Positions 25,721 through 35,531 are shown, counted from the first letter of the stretch. The stretch is DNA of 64,000 bases from Rhodoblastus sp963736175 (GCA_963736175.1 CAVTNU010000009.1:1-64000), one strand, 5' to 3'. Numbers and translations are program-made. Notes: a model not told the origin generated them from the letters alone.

Positions 25721-26718
25721 GCGACCATGCCCTTTTGTTTGAACCAGACGATGGCGTCGGCGAGCGCCTGTTGGTAAGGACGGGCCTGATAGTCCAGTTC
25801 GCGCTGCGCCTTGGCGCTCGAGAAATACATGCGGTGCTTGCTCATGCGCAGCCCGTCGAGCGTGATAAACGGCTCTTTTTTTGTAAATTTCGCAATCGAT
25901 TCGGCTACATAGGCGAGCGGATAGAACGGCGCGCGCGGCAATTTCAAGCTCGGCGGCCTGCGCCCGACGAGCGCGGCGATATCAGCCAGCATTTGTCCGA
26001 AGTCCACATCCTGCCCGCCCAGAATATAGCGCTCGCCGATCCGGCCCCTGTCCATGGCGGCAAGATGGCCGGCGGCGACGTCATCGACATGGACGAGATT
26101 GAGGCCGGTGTCGATGTAGCCGGGAATTTTACCATTGGCGGCCTCGACGATGACGCGGCCGGTCGGCGTCGGTTTGATGTCGCGCGGACCGATGGGCGTC
26201 GAGGGATTGACGATCACGGCTGGAAGGTTTTGCCGGGCGATCATGTCCTCGACCAGCCGCTCGGCGATGGTCTTGCTTTGTTTATAGCCGCCGATCGCCT
26301 CGTGCGGCGCGGCGGGCGCGGTCTCGTCGACCGGCGTTCCCTGCGCGTTGAGGCGCAAGGTGGCGACCGAGGACGTATAGACGATCTTGGCTACACCCGC
26401 CCGTAGCGCCGCCTGCATGATATTGGCGGTTCCGACGCGGTTGGCCTCGATAATGTCCTGTGGGTTGGGCGTCCACAGCCGGTAGTCGGCGGCGACGTGA
26501 TAAAGTTGTTCAACGCCGTCAAGCGCACGCGCCAGCGAGTCCGCGTTGCGCAGATCGCCGAGCGCGATCTCGGCGTCGAGGCCTTCAAGATTGTCGCGCC
26601 GACTTTGCGGACGAGCCAGCAGGCGCAGATCCGCGCCGCGCGCCGCCAGCGCGCGCGCGACGGCGGCGCCGACAAATCCGGTCGCGCCGGTCACGAGAAT
26701 TTTAGGTCTGGCGTTCAT
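25717..26718 (-). CDS. hpnA: hopanoid-associated NAD-dependent sugar epimerase/reductase
   Basis: A 333-aa extended short-chain dehydrogenase. The NAD-binding motif is LVTGATGFVGAAVARALAAR near the N-terminus; the catalytic YxxxK is GGYKQSKTIAERLV (about 144-157). HpnA is the first gene of many hopanoid operons and is thought to act on a sugar-derived side chain. It starts the hpnA-B-C-D-E-G transcription unit, with an AT-rich 354-bp region upstream that must contain the promoter. All downstream junctions overlap or nearly touch. Confidence 0.93.
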   Translation of the reverse strand: MNARPKILVTGATGFVGAAVARALAARGADLRLLARPQSRRDNLEGLDAEIALGDLRNADSLARALDGVEQLYHVAADYRLWTPNPQDIIEANRVGTANIMQAALRAGVAKIVYTSSVATLRLNAQGTPVDETAPAAPHEAIGGYKQSKTIAERLVEDMIARQNLPAVIVNPSTPIGPRDIKPTPTGRVIVEAANGKIPGYIDTGLNLVHVDDVAAGHLAAMDRGRIGERYILGGQDVDFGQMLADIAALVGRRPPSLKLPRAPFYPLAYVAESIAKFTKKEPFITLDGLRMSKHRMYFSSAKAQRELDYQARPYQQALADAIVWFKQKGMVA

Positions 26719-27072
26719 GGCGCGATCCTGAATCTGCGCCGCCGTTGGGCCTTGGGCGAACGCAGTCCAGCCCCTTTAGAGCAGTTTGCTTAAATCGCGA
26801 AATCGAAGAATATTCTATTCATAAAGCAGTATGTATTGATCGATATATAGAAGTAATTTTCATAAAACTGCGAAAACATAAAATATTATTCTATTTTTGC
26901 CAATTGAAGCGTCAGAAGATTTATCGTATTTTTCCGCATAGTTCGGCGGCGATCGGCGTGGAGGTCTTTAGTCTGTCCTTTGGGCCGCGCTCGCCGGTCT
27001 AGGCTCCTGTCGCCTCGCGGCGGCTTATCGCAGTCCAATCGAACATTCCGTTCAGACCCTTGAGATCGCTCG
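26719..27072. other. divergent intergenic region, hpnA / DUF2849
   Basis: No gene seen. 26785-26925 is clearly AT-rich compared with the surroundings and probably holds the hpnA promoter. At 26778-26792 TAGAGCAGTTTGCTT matches the tip of the 198-bp palindromic element at 48016 (TAGAGCAGGTTGCTT) at 14 of 15 bases, perhaps a decayed end. I see no riboswitch motif before the sulfite reductase genes. Confidence 0.5.
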
Positions 27073-27423
27073 ATGTCGACGCACAAACAGCTCAATTTAC
27101 CGGCGATACTGGTCGCCAACGACCTGCGCCTCGGCGAGGTGGTGTTCGCCGCTCAGGGCGGTTGGAGCGCCAACCTGCGCGACGCGACAACCGCTTTGGA
27201 CCAAGGCGCGGCGGGCGCGCTCGAAGCCTTCGGCGCGGCGGAAACGCGGGCCTGCAAAGTGCTGGATCCCTATCTTGTCGAGGTCGAACTGGATGCGGAC
27301 GGCGCCCCCGCGCCGAAACATTATCGCGAACGTTTGCGCGCGCTCGGACCAAGCCATCGGCCCGATCTCGGCAAACAGGCGCAATTTCCCGGCGCGTTCG
27401 CGACGTTCGGCGGCGAGGTCTAG
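27073..27423 (+). CDS. DUF2849 protein of sulfite reductase operon
   Basis: A 116-aa soluble protein (LPAILVANDLRLGEVVFAA, then LDPYLVEVELDADGAPAPKH) matching the DUF2849 family, which nearly always stands in front of the ferredoxin-type sulfite reductase gene in alphaproteobacteria. Its function is not known; an accessory role in the reductase is inferred from position. It ends three bases before cysI starts, so the two are co-translated. Confidence 0.85.
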   Translation: MSTHKQLNLPAILVANDLRLGEVVFAAQGGWSANLRDATTALDQGAAGALEAFGAAETRACKVLDPYLVEVELDADGAPAPKHYRERLRALGPSHRPDLGKQAQFPGAFATFGGEV

Positions 27424-27426
27424 GCC

Positions 27427-29097
27427 ATGTATGTTTACGACGAATTTGACGAGCGCTTCGTGCGCGAAAGGGTCGCCCAGTTTCGCAGTCAGGTTGAGCG
27501 CCGGCTTGCGGGCGCGCTGAGTGAAGATGAATTTCGTCCGTTGCGTCTGAAAAACGGCGTCTATCTGCAATTGCACGCTTACATGCTGCGCATCGCCGTT
27601 CCCTATGGCGTGCTCAACGCCAATAAGTTGCGCCAGCTCGCGTTGATCGCCGATCGTTATGATCGCGGCTACGGCCATTTCACCACCCGCCAGAATTTGC
27701 AATTCAACTGGCCGAAACTGCAGGACGTTCCCGACATTCTCGATCTGCTCGCCGATGTCGGGCTGCACGCCATCCAAACCTCCGGCAATTGCATCCGCAA
27801 TGTCACCGCCGACCATTTCGCCGGCGTCGCTCATGACGAAATCGAAGACCCGCGTCCGATCGCCGAACTGCTGCGGCAATGGTCGAGTCTGCATCCCGAG
27901 TTCGATTGGCTCGGCCGCAAGTTCAAGATAGCGGTCAGCGGCGCGCGCCACGACCGTGCGGTGCTGAAGTCGCACGACGTCGGCATTCGCATTTTGCGCG
28001 ACGGCGACACGCGGCAAATCGGCTATCAGATTCTCGCCGGCGGCGGTCTTGGCCGCACGCCGATGGAAGGCAAGATCCTGCGCGAATTTCTGCCGCGCGA
28101 AAAACTCCTCGCCTATCTCGAGGCCGCGCTGCGCGTATTCAATCTCGAAGGGCGGCGCGACAACAAATACAAGGCGCGCATCAAGATATTGGTGCATGAG
28201 ATCGGTGTCGACGCTTTCCGCGCCCGGGTGGAGGAGGAGTTCGCGCGTATCGATTCGCCCGAGAGCGACGTCGACGAAGCGGAATTCGCGCGCATAAAAT
28301 CGTTTTTCGCGCCGCCGGCCTATCAGAACGCGCCGGCGATTTCGCGCAAGCTGGAAGCCGCGCAAGCGCAGGACGAAGCCTTGAACCGTTTCGTCGCACA
28401 TAATCTCTATCGCCATAAACGCCGGGGCTATGCGGCCCTGACCATTTCACTGAAGTCGATCGGCCAAGCGCCCGGCGACATGAGCGCCCGTCAGATGCGC
28501 GTCGTCGCCGATCTCGCCGAAAAGTTCTCCTTCGATGAACTGCGCGTCACGCATATGCAAAACATCGTTCTGCCGCATGTGCGGCTCGACGACGTCGCCG
28601 AAATTTTCGCAATCCTGCGCGCGGAAGATCTCGGCGAGGCCAACGTCGGACTTATCACCGATATTTTGAGCTGCCCTGGCCTCGATTATTGCGGGCTGGC
28701 TACGGCGCGGTCGATCCCCTTGGCGCAGGAGTTGTCGAAGCATTTCGCCGACGTGCAAAGGCAGCAGGAGATTGGCGACATCAACATCAAAATCTCCGGC
28801 TGCGTCAACGCTTGCGGCCATCATCATATCGGCGCCATCGGCATTCTGGGGCTAGAGAAGAAGGGTGCCGAATCCTATCAGATCACCATCGGCGGCGACG
28901 CCAGCGAGAACTACGCCCTCGGCGAATTGCTCGGGCCCGGCCTGCCGGCCGCCAGCGTGCCGGCGGCGATCGATAAGATTCTTGCTGTCTATTTGGAGCG
29001 CCGCCAGCCGGGCGAAACTTTCATCGAAGCCTATCGTCGTCTCGGTCTTTCGCCGTTCAAGGCCGCGTTCAAGGAAGTCGCCGATGCTGTTGCTTGA
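27427..29097 (+). CDS. cysI: assimilatory sulfite (nitrite/sulfite) reductase hemoprotein
   Basis: A 556-aa siroheme [4Fe-4S] reductase that takes sulfite to sulfide with six electrons. The first half has YGHFTTRQNLQFNWPKL and QTSGNCIRNVTADHFAGV (siroheme pocket), and the C-terminal half the cluster ligands in LSCPGLDYCGLA (about 416-427) and SGCVNACGHHHIGAIG (about 457-472), i.e. CxxxxxC and CxxxC. Nitrite reductases share the fold, but the flanking DUF2849 and DUF934 genes point to sulfite. The stop overlaps the next gene by 14 bp. Confidence 0.93.
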   Translation: MYVYDEFDERFVRERVAQFRSQVERRLAGALSEDEFRPLRLKNGVYLQLHAYMLRIAVPYGVLNANKLRQLALIADRYDRGYGHFTTRQNLQFNWPKLQDVPDILDLLADVGLHAIQTSGNCIRNVTADHFAGVAHDEIEDPRPIAELLRQWSSLHPEFDWLGRKFKIAVSGARHDRAVLKSHDVGIRILRDGDTRQIGYQILAGGGLGRTPMEGKILREFLPREKLLAYLEAALRVFNLEGRRDNKYKARIKILVHEIGVDAFRARVEEEFARIDSPESDVDEAEFARIKSFFAPPAYQNAPAISRKLEAAQAQDEALNRFVAHNLYRHKRRGYAALTISLKSIGQAPGDMSARQMRVVADLAEKFSFDELRVTHMQNIVLPHVRLDDVAEIFAILRAEDLGEANVGLITDILSCPGLDYCGLATARSIPLAQELSKHFADVQRQQEIGDINIKISGCVNACGHHHIGAIGILGLEKKGAESYQITIGGDASENYALGELLGPGLPAASVPAAIDKILAVYLERRQPGETFIEAYRRLGLSPFKAAFKEVADAVA

Positions 29098-29620
29098 TCG
29101 TCAGGGCGCGAAACGCGACACGTATTCGCGCGTCTCAAGTCTTGAAGAGGCAAAAGGCTTGAAGGCGCTGGCTCCGTTCGCCCTGCTCGAAGCGCTTGCG
29201 GCGGCGAACGATGCGCGTCGCCTCGGGGCGCTCGTCGACAATACGGCGTCGGTCGATGCGCTCGAACCCTTTTTCGACAAACTCGACCTGATCGTCGTCG
29301 TCTTTCCGAGCGGCGTCGACGGGCGTGGCTTTTCGTTGGCGCGGCGCCTGCGACAGCGCGGTTTTGCGGGGACGCTGCGCGCGTCGGGTCCGCTGTTTTC
29401 GGATCAATTTCCACAGGTTCTGGCTTGCGGTTTTGATGAAGTTGAAATTCCGGACGCGATCGCCGCGCGTCAGCCGGTCGAGCAATGGCTGGCGGCGCTC
29501 AGTCGCATCAGCCTGACCTACCAGCGCGATTTCGGCTCGGCGGAAAATATTCTCGATCAGCGTCGGCGCGCGCGGGGCGACGGGGAGCCAAATGTTTTCG
29601 CGAACGCGCGGCGGCGATGA
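29084..29620 (+). CDS. DUF934 oxidoreductase-associated protein
   Basis: A 178-aa protein of the DUF934 family. Family-like blocks are DKLDLIVVVFPSGVDGRGFS (start of the conserved core, about 61-80), ARRLRQRGFAGTLRASG, and CGFDEVEI. DUF934 genes are companions of cysI/cysH in proteobacteria and are thought to help electron transfer or assembly, but no reaction is proven. ATG 29084 lies inside the cysI end (14-bp overlap), showing tight coupling. Confidence 0.88.
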   Translation: MLLLDRQGAKRDTYSRVSSLEEAKGLKALAPFALLEALAAANDARRLGALVDNTASVDALEPFFDKLDLIVVVFPSGVDGRGFSLARRLRQRGFAGTLRASGPLFSDQFPQVLACGFDEVEIPDAIAARQPVEQWLAALSRISLTYQRDFGSAENILDQRRRARGDGEPNVFANARRR

Positions 29621-29700
29621 CCGGCCGGGTCGGATCGCAATTGCGAGGGAACTCCACGCAAGGGACTTGTTTTCCGGACAACGGGGAGCGAGTTTAGCGC

Positions 29701-30165
29701 ATGGACGCTATCGACCGAAAAATCCTCACTCAATTGCAGGCGGATTCCTCGATCGCCATCGCCGAGTTGGCCGAGCGCGTGGGATTGTCGCAGACGCCGT
29801 GCTGGAAACGGGTGCAGAAACTCGAAAAAGCCGGAATTTTGCTGCGTCGGGTGGCCTTGCTTGACCCGCAGAAGATCGGGCTCGGCCTCACCGTTTTCGT
29901 CTCGATTGAAACGGAAGATCATTCCGCCCCCTGGCTCGCGCGGTTCGCCGCCGAAGTCTCGGCTCTGCCGGAAGTGATGGACGTTTACCGCATGGCCGGC
30001 GACGTCGACTATATGCTGCGCGTGGTGGTCGCCGACATGGCCGCCTATGACGGTTTTTATCGGCGGCTGATCGCCGCTGTGCCGCTGAAGAACGTCACGT
30101 CGCGCTTTGCGATGGAGCGCGTGAAATCGACCACGGCTTTTCGCATTCCCGACGACGTCAAATAG
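29701..30165 (+). CDS. Lrp/AsnC-family transcription regulator
   Basis: A 154-aa feast/famine regulator. N-terminal winged helix-turn-helix (about 1-60) contains DAIDRKILTQLQADSSIAIA and GLSQTPCWKRVQKLEKAGIL; the C-terminal RAM domain (about 65-150) has VSIETEDHSAPWL and YRMAGDVDYMLRVVV, the ligand-binding/oligomerising part. Target and effector cannot be read from the sequence. It stands 80 bp behind the DUF934 gene, so it may be in the sulfite reductase operon or have its own promoter. Confidence 0.9.
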   Translation: MDAIDRKILTQLQADSSIAIAELAERVGLSQTPCWKRVQKLEKAGILLRRVALLDPQKIGLGLTVFVSIETEDHSAPWLARFAAEVSALPEVMDVYRMAGDVDYMLRVVVADMAAYDGFYRRLIAAVPLKNVTSRFAMERVKSTTAFRIPDDVK

Positions 30166-30280
30166 TCGCTCGACGTAGGGCGGCTGGTCCTTTCGTAAGT
30201 CGCCGCCGGTTCGGTTTTGTTCCGAGTCGTGATATCGTCTCAGCAAGTTGCTAAAAATGCAATGTCTCGGGAGAAACGCC

Positions 30281-30616
30281 ATGCCCGCAAATCAGAGGTC
30301 CGCGAATTCCATGTCGGGAAGTCTAGAGGCCGGCCTGTTCGTCGATGGCGGCGTGGAAAGATTCATTTCCAGGGACGTGCCCGCCGGCCATGACACGATC
30401 TGGGGTTGGGCGGCGAAATGGGCGCCGGGCGATTTGACGCGCCTGGTCGATCTGGCGCGGGCGTTCGAATTGGAAACATCGGAGCTGTTGGCGCAGAGCG
30501 CGGCCTGCGGCTACAGCGTTTTCGAAGTCGAGGCCCCCGAAGCCTTGCGCGCGCTGGGCGCCAAGAGCGTTCAGGCGTTCGACAAGCAATTGCTGTTCAT
30601 GATGGCGCGCAGCTGA
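30281..30616 (+). CDS. hypothetical protein
   Basis: A 111-aa soluble protein with no family I recognise. It has an aromatic stretch DTIWGWAAKWAPGDLTRLV and a C-terminal half rich in Ala, Glu and Leu. The ATG at 30281 follows GGGAGAAACGCC, a good ribosome site, and codon composition is like the neighbours, so it is probably real. It faces the convergent DUF2147 gene; a GC palindrome at 30622-30637 lies between the two ends. Confidence 0.6.
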   Translation: MPANQRSANSMSGSLEAGLFVDGGVERFISRDVPAGHDTIWGWAAKWAPGDLTRLVDLARAFELETSELLAQSAACGYSVFEVEAPEALRALGAKSVQAFDKQLLFMMARS

Positions 30617-30668
30617 TCGGCGCCGGCGAGCGCCGGCCCTTGCCGCGGTGACGGCGACCCACCTTTAG

Positions 30669-31250
30669 TCATTTGCGCGATGGCGGAAAGGCAAGCGTCT
30701 CCTTGGGGACGTCGGCCGGCGCGATCGCGTTGTCTGGCAGCCGCGTCCAGGTCTGGGTTTGCCCCAGCAAAGGAATGCCCAGATAGCCCCGTACGTAAAG
30801 TTTTTGCCCATCGTCGCTCAACTGCATTTGCGCGTGATAGGTCGCACCGTCGCGAGGATCGAGGATGCTGCCGTTTTCATATTGGGCGCCATCGCGGATC
30901 ATGCCCTTGATGATCGTGAGGCCGAGCATTTGCGCGTCTTTCTGGATTCCGGGGCAGCGCGCGCATGTCGTAACCAAGTTCTGTTCGCCCGGCTTTTTGA
31001 ACATTTTGACGATGCGGCCTTCGTAAACGCCATTGCGCTCGACGAAATAGAACCAGCCGCTGGGGTTGCCGTCGTCATCGAGCGCCAACCAAAATCCGGC
31101 GGCGGTCTTGGGGCGGGGCGGCGACTGGGCGTATCCGACCGTCGCCGTCGCGATCGCCAGCGCCGCCGCGAGGCTGGCGCGCAATCGCCAGCTTGCGAAC
31201 GTCGCGCCCTTCGGCTTGTCGCGGCCCGCGCGATTTTGAATTGCCGTCAT
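30669..31250 (-). CDS. DUF2147 exported protein
   Basis: A 193-aa protein with an N-terminal signal segment (LRASLAAALAIATATVGYAQ) followed by a DUF2147 domain: GFWLALDDDGNPSGWFYFVE, CARCPGIQKDAQMLGLTII, SILDPRDGATYHAQMQL and LYVRGYLGIPLLGQTQTW. Members are periplasmic beta-rich proteins of unknown function. ATG 31250 has GGAGATCAAG upstream. It ends the run of minus-strand genes with the second hpnN and hpnH, but 190 bp separate it from the next gene. Confidence 0.87.
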   Translation of the reverse strand: MTAIQNRAGRDKPKGATFASWRLRASLAAALAIATATVGYAQSPPRPKTAAGFWLALDDDGNPSGWFYFVERNGVYEGRIVKMFKKPGEQNLVTTCARCPGIQKDAQMLGLTIIKGMIRDGAQYENGSILDPRDGATYHAQMQLSDDGQKLYVRGYLGIPLLGQTQTWTRLPDNAIAPADVPKETLAFPPSRK

Positions 31251-31443
31251 TCTTGATCTCCTAACGCGCTGGCAAGGACGGAAACGCCGTTAGACTCGTC
31301 GATAAAGGCCTGCGCTTCCGGTCCGCCCCGCCACCCAGTTCGCCCCGTTCGCGGGCGCAGCGGCGCAAATTTCCGTTCGAAGGAGAATTAGGCGCCAAAG
31401 CGACCAACAACATCCGTTCGCCCGCATCTCCGCCGAAAATGGA

Positions 31444-31677
31444 TTACTGACCATTGCTTTCAAGCACGTCACGGCAACGCGGCGAAAGTTTGGCGCGATG
31501 CGCCTGAAGGCATTTAAGAAAAGCATTGTCGCCGGCGTCTTGGGGAACGTGGTGGCAGTACCGGCGAACGTCGGGACGGCAGGCGGCCTGCTGCTCGGGC
31601 GTGCCGGATTGCGCCTGCGCCGTCATCGGAACGGCGAAAAGCAGAAACGACAGAAGAATTTTGCGGAATGTCGTCAT
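31444..31677 (-). CDS. small exported cysteine-containing protein
   Basis: A 77-aa protein with a signal peptide (ILLSFLLFAVPMTAQAQS) and a mature part of about 55 residues containing four cysteines (QQAACRPDVRRYCHHVPQD, FLKCLQAHRAKLSPRCRDVL), spaced as in the small cysteine-rich-repeat proteins of proteobacteria. Probably periplasmic with two disulfides; function unknown. GGGAGAACGAA precedes ATG 31677. It follows the second hpnN by 48 bp on the same strand and is likely co-transcribed with it. Confidence 0.75.
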   Translation of the reverse strand: MTTFRKILLSFLLFAVPMTAQAQSGTPEQQAACRPDVRRYCHHVPQDAGDNAFLKCLQAHRAKLSPRCRDVLESNGQ

Positions 31678-31725
31678 TTCGTTCTCCCTTTTTTATTTCT
31701 TGCGGATTGTTAAAACACGACAGCG

Positions 31726-34323
31726 TCATTTCTCGGTTGGCGCGGCGCGCGGCTTGCCCATCAAAATGGGCTGAAACAGCACAGCGGCGGCGAGCGTGCA
31801 GATCAGCGAAAGGGCCAGCAGCTTGCCCATGCTCGACGTGCCGGGATGGCTTGAAAACCAGAGGCTGCCGAACGCCGTCGCCGTCGTCATCGCGCTGAAA
31901 ATGACGGCGCGGGTGAGGCTGGTTTGCAGCAGGTGGGTCTGACCGTCGCGCCAGGCCATGATATAATAAATTTTGAACGCGACGCCGACGCCGAGCAACA
32001 ACGGCAGGGCGATAATATTGGCGAAATTGAGCGGCATGCGGAGCAATACGGTAAGCTCGAGCGTGACCACGCCCGCCAGCGCCAAAGGAATCAACGTCAG
32101 CATGACGTCGCCGATGCGCCGCAATACGATCCACAGCAAGATTGCGATCGACGCCAACGCGAGGGCGCCAGCCTCGATAAAGGCGTGTTCGATCATTTCG
32201 CCAGCTTCCAGAATGGTGATCGGCCCTTCGGTGGCGCCGGGATCGACCTTGAGAACAGCGTCGGCGAAACGGCGCATGGCTTCGTTGTCGCTCGGATTGT
32301 CCTTTGGCGCGATCGACACCCGGGCGCGGCCGTCGGCTAGAATCCATTCGCGCGCAAGCTCCGGGGGAAGCGACGCCTGCGTCACCGGTTCAGCGTGCAG
32401 CGCCGTGCGCAATCCAGCCAAATCGGCCCGCAGCGGTTCGACGAGGGCGTCGGCGGCGTTGACCCGCAATCCGCCAGGCGCGCGCGCCAGCCCGTCTAGC
32501 AGCAAGACGAGCCGTTTTGCGGCGATGACGCCATTTTTCTGGCTGCTGTTCTTTTGATCTTCCGCCGCCTCGGTCAGTCGTTCCGCCGCTTCGTTCAACG
32601 CCGCCACATTTTCCGCGTCGGTTGGCGGCGTGGCGACGTCCGTCGGGGCAAGCGCTTGCGCAAGCGTCTTGGCCGCCACGGCGAGGATCGGCAGTTTCTC
32701 CTCTTGCCGGTCCGGGATGAAACTCGAAAGGGTCCGCGCGTGCGAGACCTCGGTCAATTTCTCCAAACGGCCGGCGAGCGCATCGGCTTGCGCCAGCGAG
32801 GGTGAGAGCGACTGTATCGCGTTGGCGTCGGTGGACGGATCGCGCGTGAGTTCAAGATAGGTCGCGACGGCTTCCGTGCGCGGGTCGCGCAGGTCGATCG
32901 GGTTGAAATCGAAGCGCAGCCAAAAGAGCAGCGGCAAGCCAGCGACAACGACGATTGCCGTGCCGCCTATGATGCCGATGCGATGACGCGCCATATAATC
33001 GTCGACCGGCGCGAGCCCGGCGTACCCAAGCGGTTCGGGTTCGCCTGGCGGCTTGAGCAGGATAATCAGCGCCGGCAGCAAGGTGACGCTGGCGACGAAG
33101 GCGATCAGCATGCCGAAGCCGGCGATCATGCCCAATTCCGACAGGCCTTTGTAATCGGTCGGAAGAAAGGAGAGGAAGCCGGCGGCGGTCGCCATGCCCG
33201 CAAGCGTCAGCGGCACGCCGACGTGAAAGCCGGCGCGTCGCACAGCCTGCGCCAAATCGTCGATCTCGTGGCGTTCGGCGCGATAGCGTACGGCGTACTG
33301 GATGCCGAAATCGACGCCGATACCGACAAACAAGACAGCGAAATAGATGGAAATCAAATTGAACGCGCCGACAAGCGCCAGGCCCAGCGCCGCGGTAAGA
33401 GCCAGTCCCGTCGCCAAATTGACGAACACCGCCGCGATCAAGCGCCCGGAGCGCAACGCGCGCCAGAGAATGAACAACACGATGGCAACGGTAATCACGC
33501 TGTTGCGCACAGCATTTTCCTTGATCGTTCCAAATTCCTCGTCGGCCATCGGCACCGGGCCGGTCAGGCGAACGCGAGCCTGATATTTCGGCGCGATCGT
33601 CGCGGCGACGCCGCGAAGCGTTTCGCTGGCGGCGAGTCCGGGCTGCACCGCGTTGTAGTCGAGCGCCGGACGGACATCGATGAATCCGCGCAACTCGCTT
33701 GCGGCCGCAGGTTTTCCCTCCGTCAGGACACGCCACGAAAAGCTCGCCGGGCGTTCCGCGATCACATCGTCGAGCGTATCGGACACCGCATTGAGCGGTT
33801 TGGCGAGATCGTCGAGTTTCAGCTTGCCGTCATTCAATCCCAGCAGCGCGTCTTCAAGCCCGGCGACCAGACCGCGAAGGCTTAAGTCCGAAGCGAGATC
33901 GCGAATCAGCGGTTCGCCTTGCGTCAGGCCGGAAAAATTTCGCCGTAACGCGTCAGGCGAATCAAACAGCAAGCCGTTGCGCGCAAAGAACGCCGCGCCG
34001 CCGACATTGACGACTTCGGTGAATTGGCTTTTGCCGGCGAGCGCCTGGGTCAGCGCCGCCGTCGCCGCCGTCGTCAGTTCGGGCGTCGGCGCCGTAACGA
34101 CAACATCGATCATCTGGAAACGGTGGAAGGCGTTTTCGAACGTCAACTGGCGCTTGCGCCACGGCAGATCGTTGGAGAGAAGCGCATTGATGTCGGAATT
34201 GATCATGAAATGACGCGTCGTGTAGACGCTGGCGCTCGCGGCCGACAGCAAGGCCAGCGCTACGACGGCGCGCGCGTGGCGGACGCAGAAGCTGATGATA
34301 GCAACAATGGCGGGCATGAGCAT
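31726..34323 (-). CDS. hpnN: hopanoid-associated RND transporter, copy 2
   Basis: An 865-aa paralogue of the transporter at 17076-19679, alignable over its length: N-terminal SDINALLSNDLPWRKRQ, central FVGIGVDFGIQYAVRYRAER, and C-terminal LLGVGVAFKIYYIMAWRDG and SSHPGTSSMGKLLALSLI. It has the same two periplasmic domains and two groups of membrane helices. It should export a hopanoid or related lipid. It follows the second hpnH by 35 bp in the same direction, so the pair is an operon, in contrast to the divergent first pair. ATG 34323 or 34317 are equally possible starts. Confidence 0.9.
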   Translation of the reverse strand: MLMPAIVAIISFCVRHARAVVALALLSAASASVYTTRHFMINSDINALLSNDLPWRKRQLTFENAFHRFQMIDVVVTAPTPELTTAATAALTQALAGKSQFTEVVNVGGAAFFARNGLLFDSPDALRRNFSGLTQGEPLIRDLASDLSLRGLVAGLEDALLGLNDGKLKLDDLAKPLNAVSDTLDDVIAERPASFSWRVLTEGKPAAASELRGFIDVRPALDYNAVQPGLAASETLRGVAATIAPKYQARVRLTGPVPMADEEFGTIKENAVRNSVITVAIVLFILWRALRSGRLIAAVFVNLATGLALTAALGLALVGAFNLISIYFAVLFVGIGVDFGIQYAVRYRAERHEIDDLAQAVRRAGFHVGVPLTLAGMATAAGFLSFLPTDYKGLSELGMIAGFGMLIAFVASVTLLPALIILLKPPGEPEPLGYAGLAPVDDYMARHRIGIIGGTAIVVVAGLPLLFWLRFDFNPIDLRDPRTEAVATYLELTRDPSTDANAIQSLSPSLAQADALAGRLEKLTEVSHARTLSSFIPDRQEEKLPILAVAAKTLAQALAPTDVATPPTDAENVAALNEAAERLTEAAEDQKNSSQKNGVIAAKRLVLLLDGLARAPGGLRVNAADALVEPLRADLAGLRTALHAEPVTQASLPPELAREWILADGRARVSIAPKDNPSDNEAMRRFADAVLKVDPGATEGPITILEAGEMIEHAFIEAGALALASIAILLWIVLRRIGDVMLTLIPLALAGVVTLELTVLLRMPLNFANIIALPLLLGVGVAFKIYYIMAWRDGQTHLLQTSLTRAVIFSAMTTATAFGSLWFSSHPGTSSMGKLLALSLICTLAAAVLFQPILMGKPRAAPTEK

Positions 34324-34358
34324 GGCGTGCTGTCGGCTTTAGTCTTGAGGACCAAAGC

Positions 34359-35531
34359 CTAGGCTTTGGGCGATGACGTTTTCAAGGCGACGGAGTCATG
34401 GCTCTGGTGCGTGTCGACAGGGCGCGCCTGCCGTTTTGTATCGAGCCTCGGTTCAATCGGCCGCGCGCGAGCCAGCGCTCCCACGCCAGGGGCGCCGAAT
34501 GGAATTTCCGGCGCCAATGGCCCGGCGGTGCGTAATCCGCGGATCGCCAGCCACAACGCCGACAGTGGATGATGTATCGTCGCATGGGCGGCGGTCGCTT
34601 CATAGCCGCAATGAGCCATGCAGTTGGCGCATTTAGCGTGACGGTCGGAACCGTATTTGTCCCAATCGGTTGTCTCCATCAACGCCTTGAAGCTTGCGAC
34701 GTGACCCTCTCCCAGCAGATAGCAGGGCTTTTGCCAGCCGAAGACGTTGCGCGTCGGCATGCCCCAGGGCGTGCAACGAAACTGCCGGTTGCCGGCGAGG
34801 AAGTCCAGGAACATGCCGGTATGCATCAGATTCCAGTTCTTGCCTTTGCCAAGAGCGAAGACGCGCCGAAACAAGTCCTTGGTTTTGCGGCGGCCAAGAA
34901 AATGCTGCTGGTCTGGCGCATGTTCGTACGCGTAGCCCGGCGAGATCGAAACGCCGACGTCGAGCGTCTTGGTGAAGTCGAGGAATGCGGCGACGTCCTC
35001 CGCGTCGAACCCGTCGAAGATCGTCGCATTGACGTTGACATTGAAACCTTTGGCTTTGGCCGCCTTGACAGCCGCCGTCGCTATGTCGAACACGCCGTCC
35101 TTGGACACCGACCGGTCATGATGGTCTTTCAGGCCGTCCATATGAATCGAAAAATAGAGATAGGGCGAAGGCTCGAACAAATGCAGCTTCTTTTCGAGAA
35201 GCAGCGCGTTCGTGCACAAATTGATGAATTTTCCACGCGTCTGAATGCCCTTGACGATTTCGCCGATTTCCTTGTGAATCAGCGGCTCTCCGCCCAGAAT
35301 AGCCACCATCGGCGCGCCGCATTCGTCGACCGCGTCGAGACATTCCTGCACCGACAGGCGACGATTGAGAATCGAAGCGGGATAATCGATCTTGCCGCAT
35401 CCCGCGCAGGCGAGATTGCAACGAAACAGCGGCTCCAACATGAGCACGAGCGGATAGCGGTCGCGACCGAGCAGACGTTGCTTGAGCAGATAGGCGCCAA
35501 TTTTCGCGCCTCTGAAGAATTGTTTGTTCAT
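34359..35531 (-). CDS. hpnH: adenosylhopane synthase-like radical SAM protein, copy 2
   Basis: A 390-aa radical SAM protein closely similar to the copy at 19851-20999: EPLFRCNLACAGCGKIDYP (CxxxCxxC), MVAILGGEPLIHKEIGEIV, SPGYAYEHAPDQQHFLGRRK and CANCMAHCGYEATAAHA. The last 50 residues are unrelated to copy 1 and rich in Arg and Pro. It may duplicate adenosylhopane formation or attach the adenosyl group to another polycyclic triterpene. It lies between the Dxs-IspH fusion (132 bp upstream) and the second hpnN, all on the minus strand. Confidence 0.9.
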   Translation of the reverse strand: MNKQFFRGAKIGAYLLKQRLLGRDRYPLVLMLEPLFRCNLACAGCGKIDYPASILNRRLSVQECLDAVDECGAPMVAILGGEPLIHKEIGEIVKGIQTRGKFINLCTNALLLEKKLHLFEPSPYLYFSIHMDGLKDHHDRSVSKDGVFDIATAAVKAAKAKGFNVNVNATIFDGFDAEDVAAFLDFTKTLDVGVSISPGYAYEHAPDQQHFLGRRKTKDLFRRVFALGKGKNWNLMHTGMFLDFLAGNRQFRCTPWGMPTRNVFGWQKPCYLLGEGHVASFKALMETTDWDKYGSDRHAKCANCMAHCGYEATAAHATIHHPLSALWLAIRGLRTAGPLAPEIPFGAPGVGALARARPIEPRLDTKRQARPVDTHQSHDSVALKTSSPKA